From: Anadara kagoshimensis | Taxonomy: Eukaryota > Mollusca > Bivalvia > Arcoida > Arcidae | Direction: 5' to 3' | DNA: 64,000 nucleotides | Assembly: GCA_021292105.1 (NCBI GenBank) | Contig: CM037861.1 | Span: 57,457,245 to 57,521,244 of the forward strand | In this document: in pieces, positions 54,399 to 64,000 of the stretch | Layout: each line of letters opens with the position of its first letter | Numbering within the stretch: the stretch's first letter is position 1 | The notes under the pieces: generated by a model | What the model was told of the DNA's origin: nothing | What the model saw: the letters and a program-made list of their open reading frames with translations, nothing else | Database searches by the model: none | Made by a program: the position numbers and the translations under genes

Positions 54399-57300
54399 AG
54401 TAGCGTTGAATAAATGTTTACGTTAACTGAATAACATGTACTTGCATTGTCAAAAGTACGTTATTTAAATTGGTTAAAAATATTATATATTTATCTTTGT
54501 AGACATTAGATTTTAAAGATTCTAATTATAATTTTGCCATCGGATATTATCCGAACAAATGAGGATGTTTTAATCAAGCATGTAATGTAACATAGTTGAT
54601 TTGATACGTTTGAAGTTTGTTATCAATTACGAAATTCTTTAAAATATCGATCGATGATATCTTAAGATACCGTATTAACCAATAAGTTTTCTTTATAATA
54701 AAGTTTTATACTCAGTTATTAGAAGTTTTCAATCATTTTCTTATACAAAGACCAACAATGCTAATTCTAAATATCCATCTTGATTTGTATTCTTTGTGCT
54801 CTTTTGGCTATTGGCATTACATATAGAAAAAAAACTTGTTTTGAAGCATTGAATTGGAAAGTGTGGATTTTTATTATTATGATTATAATCCTTATAAAAT
54901 GTTTAATACGATTCTTAAAAAAATTAAGGGGTTATAAATAAAAGTAAGAGACAATATTTGTATTTACCAAGTTGAAGACGACGAGTTAACCATCAATGTA
55001 CATGTACATTAAATGGTAACACTATAATACAACTTTCTTAAATTTATAAGTGATTGTGTCCCCATCGCCATGCTAGGTATTTAAGAGTAGGAGAGCGGTG
55101 GAATGAAAGTAGCATGAGAATTATTACAGCTAGTTGCGGTTAAAACAAATATTAAGTATATAACGTATAAATTGAAATAAATTGGCAAAAAAAAGATACA
55201 TTACATCATTTTGGAATCTAAACGGGTTGCCCTTATTAATATGAGGTAACACGGCTGTTATAGCAAAGGTGAAAAAGTGTTAATTTGTTTATGTTACAAT
55301 AACCACAAAATTAAAAAAGTCAGGCCATATATGTTAAATAAAATTTAAACGGTTTTAAATTTAAATTGAATGGTACAGTCAATTATTCTGTGCAAAATAC
55401 TTGGCGAACTTATGGCATAGTTTCTCTGTATAACATGCTATTTTATATTTTCAAATCATTTCTAACGCGAGTTGTTTTACACATTTTTTTTAATCCAAAA
55501 GAAGAAACCACTAATAGCATTGATAAAATATTATATGAATATAACATAGCTGACTGATAGCGTAACAACGGATTTTAAAAAATGAACATTTTAATGATGC
55601 CCGCTCATTCATCTTATATTTTTATTACATAGAATGTTTATACTCAATTTTTCCTAGCATCTATCACTTTTATTAATCTTTTAAAATCTTCAATGGAAGC
55701 AGACTTTGCAGTTGTAGCTGCTTTTTGATAGCTAACATAAACTTTTCTCTGTAGTAATAGGTTTTAACGTGTGTTTGATGCAAATTGATGTGCATTTGAC
55801 CTACTTCTGTGATTAATCCGAGGATGTTACAATTAAAAATTACCCACTTATGTTACCCTGGAACAGGTGAATATTTCACTTTGAATGTGACATTGACCTT
55901 GTAACTTGGCAGTCAACCAAGCAGATTAAAGGTGTATTAAAATAAAATTGGATTGTTAGACTTTTGACTTATACTATTAGCACATTTGATAATTACACAC
56001 AACATTGAATTGTCGTTTCTATTGAGGCCACTTTCATTACACAAATAAAATGTCGATATCATATTTTCTAGCTATTTTGATTAAACGTACAAGCTGTCGA
56101 TTCCATGTATTTAAACCTGTCGACGTAGTGACTTTGAACTTGAAAGCTGTCAATAACGTCTGTCGAAATAGGTCATGAATTAACATTTTAAATTCGTTGA
56201 TACGTTGATATTCATTTAAAAGGTGTTGATTCCTGATTCCGAAAGTTGTCAACATAATTTGTCCAAGTTCTAGCTCACAAATATTTGTGCCCATGTAGAA
56301 AATTTATTTGAATGGATAGAACTGAACTAGTTGTGATTTGAATCATCATAATCGAACTTATCAATGCCCTAAGTCAATATACTTGCATGAAGGTACAAAA
56401 CGGAGTACCTTTAGAAAACTACAGGTCTTCAAGAAAATGCTTTCAATTGTTTTTCAGCATCTGAAAAATATTTTTGATAAAAACGCTCGACTTTGCTGTA
56501 AGATCTATCGCACACATCAATGGTGAAAAAGATATTGAACCTAAGGGACATATTTCGAGAAGCTTTGCATTGTTTAACTGTCAAAGTTTTATAAACTATA
56601 TTAAATGCCTGTTTACATCTTTGACCTTTTATGCTCCATTTAAATGATGTTTATATTCATGTTTCAGTTAGACCAAAATGTTGTGAGATTTCTCATTGAC
56701 ATTACATCTTTACATTTAGTTTGACGTATAATAAGGGCAATGAGAATCTATACAATAACATGGTGCAAATGTCTATTGTAATTTTCACGTTTTAGTTGAA
56801 GTCAGTTCATTTAGGACATAACTATTCTGTTATTAAATTACATGATTGTTAATGTTCATATACGTATGTATGGGCCACTGGTTGTGAAAAATGATAATAA
56901 CTAAACAAATATGAATATATTATTGAATAACCTATTCATGCAAAGATTGATGTTTCATTGTTTGACAAAATAAGGCTTATTTTGAATTTAAAAGTACGCA
57001 TTAATCGTTACTCCTTACAAACTTCTAATAGTGATTATAATGCAAAAACCTCATCACTAGACACTATACCAAGTGTTCGTCTAAATCCGGAAATGTTAAT
57101 CTGTAGAACCAATTTGTGTTTGGCTTCATTTGTAATGTCAAAAACATATTCTGTTTCAACATTAACTTGTGTTATTTAGTGTTCTTAAACTATCTGGCCT
57201 TTACCAAGACAATATTATTTTATTTTCTTTCTTTCCATAGCTGTGAGATTTCTCATTGGCATTAGTAATCTTTTGTAGCTTTACGTATATATTACTTCAA

Positions 57301-58329
57301 AATTGTTAACTTTGTAAATTGCATAATCCATGGGTATCGGACCTGGTGTTAATGTCTTTAGGTTCAAGCTAAACGTATTGGGTTCGTTATCCTCTGTTAT
57401 TGTACTACACAATATGTATTGACAGTCATTAAAAATGTCAATTAAGGTATCACCGTCATAATAATATTCTACAGCTGAATCGTAAGGTGATTCATGAGAT
57501 CTTAATCCAACCACTTAGAAGTGCTAGATCAAACGTCCAGTGACTTTCTCTATATTTATATATCTTTTATAGCTGGTATGTATGTGGCTATCACATCAAC
57601 GGCTTACCTGTCACAATGGATAATGGTGTTCAAATATATTAATTAAGAAAAAAATATTGAATCGCACATAAACAATCAACCTAATCTCCTAATAGTAACA
57701 TGTTCTCTGCTGACCGACATAACTTTCTCTTAATTACTTGTGTCGCATTGACGAATAACTACTTATCGATAAACTAAATTGAATCCTATTTTCAGGAAAC
57801 TTCTATCTTCAAAACTTTATTTGTATCTCAAGATGCTAAGCTGATCATAAAGTTAATGTTGTTAATTGTAGCCATGAATGCGCATAAATACAAGACAGAC
57901 TTTAGCATTATATACATGACCAACCGTGGTCACATCAGGGTAGCCTCCTTTTATCTGGCTGTGACAAGAGTAGAAAAATTAAAGAATTTCCTGTATATGA
58001 TTTAGGCTTACTAATTGGTGTCTTATATAATACATTGTTTAGCATATATGTATTTTGAAATTTCACATAACACATATTTACATTACGTTCTGAATCAAAC
58101 TCTATCTTATGGAACAAGTGTTCGTGTATTTTCACTACAGGAAGAGTGTAGTTAAAGAATACTTTGAATTAGTTTGGTATTTTTAACTGTATCGACTTAC
58201 AACGTCAAAATGGGATATTTGAATGTCACTTTAGGGATTAACATTGTTGGTACGATAATTTTGGAATTGTACATTTTAGAAATCCAGTTGTATATATGGC
58301 TACTTAGTATTTAATAACTGTAAAAATCG
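54399..58329. other. Intergenic; scattered short minus-strand ORFs, no gene supported
   Basis: Minus-strand ORFs at 56037-56294, 57281-57514 and 57935-58135 read somewhat protein-like but show no recognised domain, are in different frames, and lack a splice chain that I can defend. A short duplicated phrase, GTGAGATTTCTCATTG(A/G)CATTA, occurs at about 56691 and 57244. Confidence 0.35.
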
Positions 58330-58450
58330 GTTCAAATTTAACTTTATTAAAAAAATTACAATCTTCGTCCAAGCACTACTGATGAGGTATTGTATTCCGA
58401 AACGATTGTCTAGTCCTGTAAAATTAAAATTGGTATACTCTGTAATTAGC
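58330..58450 (-). repeat. Coding-like repeated segment, copy 1
   Basis: The minus strand reads FNFTGLDNRFGIQYLISSAW then TKIV, immediately preceded by an acceptor-like TTTTAATTTTACAG. Closely similar to 60455-60540 on the opposite strand. It could be a duplicated exon of a gene family or a transposon fragment. Confidence 0.55.
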
Positions 58451-58484
58451 ATATTTGTAACCTTTGTATTTTTTAAGCAACTTG

Positions 58485-58870
58485 GCGACTCTCTTGTATA
58501 GATTGTTCCCACTACGGGACCGTTATACAACACGACACACTGCTTACAAATAAGTTGTTGACTCTAATATATTGCAAGCTTAGGATTTTCAAGCAACTCA
58601 AAACTTTTATGGCCATCACCACAATATTGTTGACAAGCATGATGTCTCTATATCCAAAATTCTGTTAGATATATTGACGTCGAAGACTTTCATGTTCCTG
58701 TCATTATAAATTTTGATTTCACACTTTGTGGATGTAGCTAGCTCAGACGTAGGTGTCTTTCCCTTGTCAGATCGCCAGATTTTACTTCCCCACTTCCCTC
58801 GAATTTCCCATACTTTACTTAATTTTGTCAGTTTTTAAGCTGTTTGGCTTGTAATTTAGTCATAGTTAAG
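58485..58870 (+). mobile_element. Retroelement copy (family A), diverged
   Basis: CACTACGGGACCGTTATACA and CTGCTTACAAATAAGTTGTT match the coding part upstream of the KPRL motif. It continues through ATATTGACGTCGAAGACTTT and GATGTAGCTAGCTCAGACGT into a degraded 3' end. Confidence 0.7.
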
Positions 58871-60006
58871 TTTGGTTTTGCTTAATTGGAAATATACATT
58901 TATATCATGGATTAACAAATTAAATAGCAAAAGATTATAAATTAAACTTGAATAATTTGCCACTGATGGAGCTCAAACACACACCTACTCGCCTAACATA
59001 AAAATCAACCTCGATTTGTGATACCATGACAAATACATAAAACAATCTCAAATGCGGCAGGTGATACTAAACATGTACTCTTTTGCCACAGATGACTCTA
59101 TAATGCCCAAATATTTCCTTTATGTAACATTCAATTCAGCTGAAAAATAAAGAAATCTAGAACAAATCATAAACACGTCAATCCATGTATGGGTTATGTG
59201 TTTAACCTATATTAAGATAATAACCTGAATAGAAATAATAATAGTACTGTCACAAGGATAATGTGCTTATAAAAGACATTTCCTTGGAATGTAAGTATAC
59301 ATGTGAAAATGACAAACTGTTATATTTGGATGTTTTATGACAATTATGTATCTTTCAAAAATTTTATTGTTATAATAAGATATTTCAGTATTAAATGATT
59401 TATGAATTTCTTTTTAACATATTGATAAACATATTTCCATGACCTCAGAATAGTCATACATGTACTTATATATAACAGTAGTAATCTAATTGTCTAACAT
59501 AAAACTTAAACTATAGTCGTTGCCTAAGTATTAGCTAAATCCATTAATGTTAGTGATATAACACAAACGGAAAACAATTTTTCTAAACAGATATTTATTT
59601 GATACAGATTGTTAGTTCAAGGCTAAACATAAAGATATGCTATTTGGTAGAAAAGCAATAAATCAGTGACTTATCATTTTAACTAGATTGATTAGGCTTT
59701 TAGACCGACTATATCATGATCTTCATTTAATATGAATATTTGCACATTAAAACGTATGATTTTCCAATAGAAACGCGACCAGAAACGGAAACGATGAGAC
59801 AGGAATTAGTAAAAAAAGGTCAACTATATATGTTAATTTTACGAGACAATTACAGTTTCAATATCAGCATGGCTTTGTGAACGGAAGGATGTTTCAGATA
59901 CTGGTTCTGTTTTATGTTTAGGGGTTGGTCAAAATAGAACAAAGGATTATTTACTTGACACATGTCCTTGACAACAGCCAACGCAACTCCGAACACGACA
60001 CGGTAC
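58871..60006. other. Intergenic, no gene seen
   Basis: AT-rich DNA, nothing recognised. Confidence 0.4.
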
Positions 60007-60080
60007 AGTGAGTGAGTTAATTATTGTTTAAAGCCGCATTAGCATTATTGCAGCTATTCGCGGCTAGAAAAAGTAAAAGA
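60007..60080 (+). mobile_element. SINE-like fragment (GTGAGTGAG/CGGC type)
   Basis: AGTGAGTGAGTTAATTATTG then AAGCCGCATTAGCATTATTG and CAGCTATTCGCGGCTAG resembles a SINE 3' region that I associate with molluscan genomes; a related GCAGCTAGTCGCGG-like phrase lies near 55120-55145. Identification is from memory and tentative. Confidence 0.4.
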
Positions 60081-60454
60081 TACAATAGTATCAATAACAC
60101 AAACTATTAAAATGTAAAACTAAAAATAACAATACATAAGTTTTTAATAAAACTATTGCTAGACTGATAAAAAACAGTTATATCACAGACAAGTAGTAAA
60201 TAAAACACTAGATATTAAACAAAAAAACAATTATATTTTAGTTAACAGGTTGATTTCTCGAAGGAAGTTAAAAATTTGATGTCCACTGACATTGCTAAAA
60301 GTACAACACAGTACAAGTACATTACTTAAAAATACAATCAATATAAGTAAAGTTGGAATAAACATATATCGTGACCATGAATAACAACATTTCTACCTTA
60401 TATGAACACTGGGGTAAATGTCAGTAAATTGGTTATAGTACATATTATACAAGT

Positions 60455-60540
60455 TATAATTTTACAGCAATAGACGGTCGTTTCGGAATTCAATTTCTCA
60501 TTATTAGTGCTTGGACCAAAATTGTGAAACTATTTTTTTC
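60455..60540 (+). repeat. Coding-like repeated segment, copy 2
   Basis: The plus strand reads NFTAIDGRFGIQFLIISAWT then KIV, preceded by ATAATTTTACAG. Differences from copy 1 are largely at third codon positions. Confidence 0.55.
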
Positions 60541-61759
60541 AAGATGTTGAAAAGATATACGAAGAACAAAAACATATTTTACCAAATAAATAATCAATAG
60601 AGATCTATGTGCTGTCCCAATCAACGGTCCACAAATATCTTTCAATTTTATTCAAAAAGTTTACATATACATATATCTATATAATATGGAGTCCTGAATC
60701 CTTGGCGATAAGTTACATTAACATAACTGTATGTATAATTGTCCGTTACTTTTTTTAACTATAGAAAAATTAAGAACACTTTATATCATGGTCAAGGTGA
60801 TAGTTCTCTAAAAAACGTGACATCATGTTGAGAGTTATAAAAAGGAAATTATTCCTGAATAAAATAACATTAGCAACTGTGATTCTCGGAAATAAGCATA
60901 AGTGATCTACCAAATGTGTTACACAGGATCAGATATATTTGTATTAAAATTGTCTTAAAATCGCTATTCAGGACTTACTGTCGTCAAAAACATTAGTAGA
61001 TCAATATTGTTTTTACTGAATGGTCTATTTATAACCAAAGGTCACTCCTCATGACTACACATATAAACGATGCAACAAAAATCATTTTGGCTTTCAGAGT
61101 TTTACGTCTTTTCTGATATTGGTCAGGCAAGATAAACGTTTCCAATAAACCTTCTCTAAATTTTACATTATATATATTATATATATATATATATATACTA
61201 ACCACTTAAACACAAAACTTTTAATAAATGAATTGAGTTGTATTCACACTTTATATAAAATGAAACATTTGCATTCTTATTAAGTTGTAAAAATTAACTT
61301 CCTTTCCATCACTGGACAACACGACTTAATGTTAATGAATTGAATTTTATAGGGTTAGATTTAATGAGCTGTTTGGTTTATAACATCATTAAGTCGTCCA
61401 AATGAAATTTGGCGACTTATTGTTTTTGTTATCTGTGCATTTGAGTCATCATTTTTTCTATCCGCTTTTTGGATTATTCAAGTGCCACATTCATATTTTT
61501 AAAATACAAATTACATATTTATTTATGCCTGTAAAATTTCCATTATGATGATACATTATTTTGTGGTCACGTGACATCATGCAAAACACGCTGCTAAATA
61601 GAAGCCATCGAATGATATATCTGCTGGACGTATATTATTCTACGATATTTAACACGGGTAAATATTGATTATTTCAATTCTTACATGGCTTAAATCAAAA
61701 TCATTGAAATAAACGCTGCAAACTTTTTTATGGAAAGTATATTGCACTATTTATTTACA
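60541..61759. other. Intergenic, AT-rich
   Basis: Contains a short (TA)n tract at about 61170-61197; no gene recognised. Confidence 0.45.
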
Positions 61760-61832
61760 ATTGAACTTCCAACAAAAAGTGAAGACAGGTGCCTTGGAAA
61801 GGTTAGCAAGCTACAGCCACGGCATGTGAAAT
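61760..61832 (-). mobile_element. Small retroelement fragment (family A)
   Basis: TTGAACTTCCAACAAAAAGT to AGCTACAGCCACGGCATGTG; only the middle of the 3' UTR is recognisable. Confidence 0.5.
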
Positions 61833-62329
61833 AAAAAATATATTGAATATTAAATATACTAAAACAGAAACAGCTCGGAGTTGCAAGTTCTTTATATTTA
61901 TTATAAGTTATTAAGTTTGAGATAACGTTATTCTTAAGATAAAATTTTAGAATTTAATATTAGCTTTCTAAAATGGAAATTAAAATGCTGCATAAGGCAA
62001 ACCAAGTTATACTTTCCGATCGAAATTCAATTAAAAAAAACAATTATCTCTTAAAACACATGCTGACTTTAATTAATGAACTCAACTTGTGTTATTAAAA
62101 GTCGCCTAATTGTGTAATTGATACAAAGGTTGATTAGGTTTATTTCAGCTGTCTTAGAACGTCTATTAGGTTTATCATGTAATAAGGTACGTTTCGGAGT
62201 TCTTTAAAACTCTATATTCTACGATTTGCAAATACTATTATCTTAACATTAACGAGGATATGAAAGGACTGAAAGAGGAAAAAATACAAAATAAGTGTTT
62301 CTACTCGAGATTAGAAAATAGCAATTTTT
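61833..62329. other. Intergenic, no gene seen
   Basis: AT-rich DNA without recognised structure. Confidence 0.4.
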
Positions 62330-62440
62330 AATCAAAAGCAAAATTTTCAATTATGTCCAAATCACAATCAAGAAAAAGTAAATACTAGTATGTTAAACGC
62401 GTGAGCTTTCACCAGCAAAGTGAGACCTGGTGCCCTAGAA
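62330..62440 (-). mobile_element. Retroelement tail (family A), minus
   Basis: AATCAAAAGCAAAATTTTCA to GGTGCCCTAGAA; about 110 bp, lacking the internal AACTTTGGAACTGACAAG block. Confidence 0.65.
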
Positions 62441-62574
62441 TTTTAAAAAGACAATAGCAATCATTGATGAACTAGTCATAAAACGAAATATGTAATTCAA
62501 AACACTATGTACATTTACATTTGTATTAGCGATGTTTGCCTAGTCACTATTAAACCTTTAATATAACTTAATAA

Positions 62575-62905
62575 TAAAAAATACCAATGTATGTCTGAAT
62601 CACAAACCAATAGCAAAGTAAAAACATTGAAAGTGACAAGAGAGGTAAACACGTAAACTTCCACCAGGGAAGCGACCGGGTGCTCTAGAATGGTAATGTT
62701 TAGCTAGCTACACGACACGTGTCTAATTAAACTGGAGTGAAAAGAACGTAGAACTACGATGGACGTCAAATATATCCAGCACAATCCTGGGCACAGAAAC
62801 ATCAAACCAATACTGTGATGACGGGCATTAAACTTTTTCAGGGCTTTGATGAGCCTAGGGTTACAATATATTGGGTCAACAATTCATTTGTAAGCATACA
62901 ATGGT
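62575..62905 (-). mobile_element. Retroelement copy (family A), minus
   Basis: AAAAATACCAATGTATGTCT, AAAACATTGAAAGTGACAAG and AATACTGTGATGACGGGCAT; it reaches into the coding part (TTGATGAGCCTAGGGTTACA). Confidence 0.8.
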
Positions 62906-63157
62906 ACAAGTATTACAAAGGATACTTACTTTAGTTTAGTATCCACAATGGCTGCACTTTAAAATCCCAATTTAAGCAAGCGACAAAATGTCCGCTAGCC
63001 AAACGAGTTGAACAATACTATAAGCAAAACATAAAATAATTCAACATGTCCGGTAGATTTACGAACAGATAACATCAGATCAAACAGAAACGGTTTTAGG
63101 ATAAGTATTAAACTGGGTCAATTGAAATGTACATCTCGCTGGATCTGTGTTTCCAGG

Positions 63158-63690
63158 AGCCTCCAATTTGATTCTTATTGAAAAGAAGCAATATACATTT
63201 CGAGGGCTTAGAGGTGAAAGGTGCTATAATAAACATGTAGCCCCTTTTACCTCTAAGCCCTCGATTTGTAAGTGAATATTCAATATGACTATTTGAGTAG
63301 CATAAGGAGTTTTTACTTACATTCTTTGAAACGTGTTGAAGGAAATGATAAATAACACAAGGAAACAAAAATTATTTTACAGACATTGTTGTATTTGGAA
63401 TTTAGATTAAAAACACGAGTGTGAAATAGGTAAATACATGAATAATTTGTACTTTGATTTTTATTGAAAGAAGCCTCCAATTTGATTCTTATTGAAAGGA
63501 AGCAATATACATTTGTATGTGATTATTCAATATGACTATTTGGAGTAGCATAAGGAGTTTTTACTTACATTCTTTGAAACGTGTTTAAGAAAATGATAAA
63601 TAACACAAGGAAACAAAAATAATTTACAGACATTGTTGTAGTTGGAATTTAGATTAAAACACGAGTGTGGAAGTAGGTTTTTTTGAACTA
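63158..63690 (+). repeat. Tandemly duplicated ~215-bp block (63158-63430 and 63471-63690)
   Basis: Both copies begin GCCTCCAATTTGATTCTTAT, share GACTATTTG.AGTAGCATAA and TTCTTTGAAACGTGTT, and end AGATTAAAA.CACGAGTGTG. They differ by scattered substitutions and by a 63-bp insertion present only in the first. Confidence 0.95.
63201..63263. mobile_element. 63-bp hairpin insertion with ATTT duplication
   Basis: CGAGGGCTTAGAGGTGAAAG at the left pairs with CTTTTACCTCTAAGCCCTCG at the right (one mismatch), leaving a short loop. ATTT precedes (63197-63200) and follows (63264-63267) the insertion, while the twin block shows a single ATTT at 63511-63514. Confidence 0.85.
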
Positions 63691-63881
63691 ATAGAAATAC
63701 ATGGATAATTTGTACTTTGTCAAACTTTAAGATAGGCTTTATATCTTCGTTTTTCCTAATAATATACCACTATATATGTCGTTTACATTAATTTTTACGT
63801 CTGTGCTAAAATGCAGAATATCATTTCATACACTTAGTTATGGGAAACTTCTTTTGAATTTTCCATTTATTGAAAATATAT

Positions 63882-64000
63882 CGGGGTTTGTATATTATTG
63901 AATGTGATGTATAACTGTAAGACCGGGGTTGGCATATCATTGAATGTGATGTATATCCTTAGCACCAGGGTTGGTATATCATTGAATGTGATGTATATCC
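63882..64000 (+). repeat. 42-bp tandem array running off the window edge
   Basis: GGTTGGTATATCATTGAATG then TGATGTATATCCTTAGCACC; the landmark GGTTGG is at 63927 and 63969, with a diverged first unit (GTTTGTATATTATTGAATGT). The array is at least 2.7 units and continues beyond 64000. Confidence 0.9.

Noticed and set aside
56037-58135. Possible multi-exon minus-strand gene from ORFs at 56037-56294, 57281-57514 and 57935-58135
   Set aside because: Phases and splice sites could not be chained, and no segment matches a family I know.
63108-63368. 86-codon minus-strand ORF
   Set aside because: Crosses the hairpin insertion and the duplicated block, and is not open in the twin copy.

Overview
The window is eukaryotic nuclear DNA, strongly AT-rich, with long introns and dense interspersed repeats. 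The two recognisable host genes are animal genes. The repeat types (termini reading CTCACCTGAG, tRNA-headed SINEs, TATAAAGGCCAC mini-transposons) are ones I associate with molluscs, so a bivalve-like mollusc is my best guess; this is inference, not proof.

Layout. 1-8.0 kb is intergenic: a 906-bp pogo/Tigger-type element (1760-2665), a 40-bp satellite of about 29 units (3180-4334) and a 630-bp Tc1/mariner-like MITE (6130-6759). 8.08-16.56 kb (minus strand) is a complete eight-exon METTL22-like protein methyltransferase gene, 388 codons plus stop. 16.70-28.89 kb (plus strand) is an eight-exon GH29 alpha-L-fucosidase gene. The two genes are head to head, their start codons 146 bp apart, so they probably share a bidirectional promoter. 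The fucosidase gene is well conserved except that exon 4, which carries the catalytic nucleophile, has two single-base deletions in this sequence. Introns of both genes hold MITEs, SINEs, a 5'-truncated LINE and several minisatellites.

28.9-35.3 kb is the fucosidase 3' flank and intergenic DNA with three short tandem arrays. 35.3-43.7 kb is the most interesting part: a roughly 7.05-kb transposon with about 0.94-kb inverted arms, flanked by a 5-bp direct repeat. It carries one very large coding region (1377 codons uninterrupted, about 1545 with its upstream portion). The protein has N-terminal Cys/His clusters and C-terminal acidic motifs resembling FEN1/PIN nucleases, and I see no canonical DDE transposase. 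It appears nested in a smaller TTAA-flanked element.

43.7-64 kb holds no gene I can support. It is peppered with 5'-truncated copies of one retroelement sharing a fixed 3' end (18 copies in the window), decayed SINEs, AT microsatellites, a duplicated block in which one copy carries a 63-bp hairpin insertion and the other shows the empty site, and a tandem array running off the right edge.

Coordinates of splice junctions were derived by hand from reading-frame continuity, GT/AG sites and remembered family conservation. Repeat boundaries are approximate to about 10 bp unless termini are quoted.
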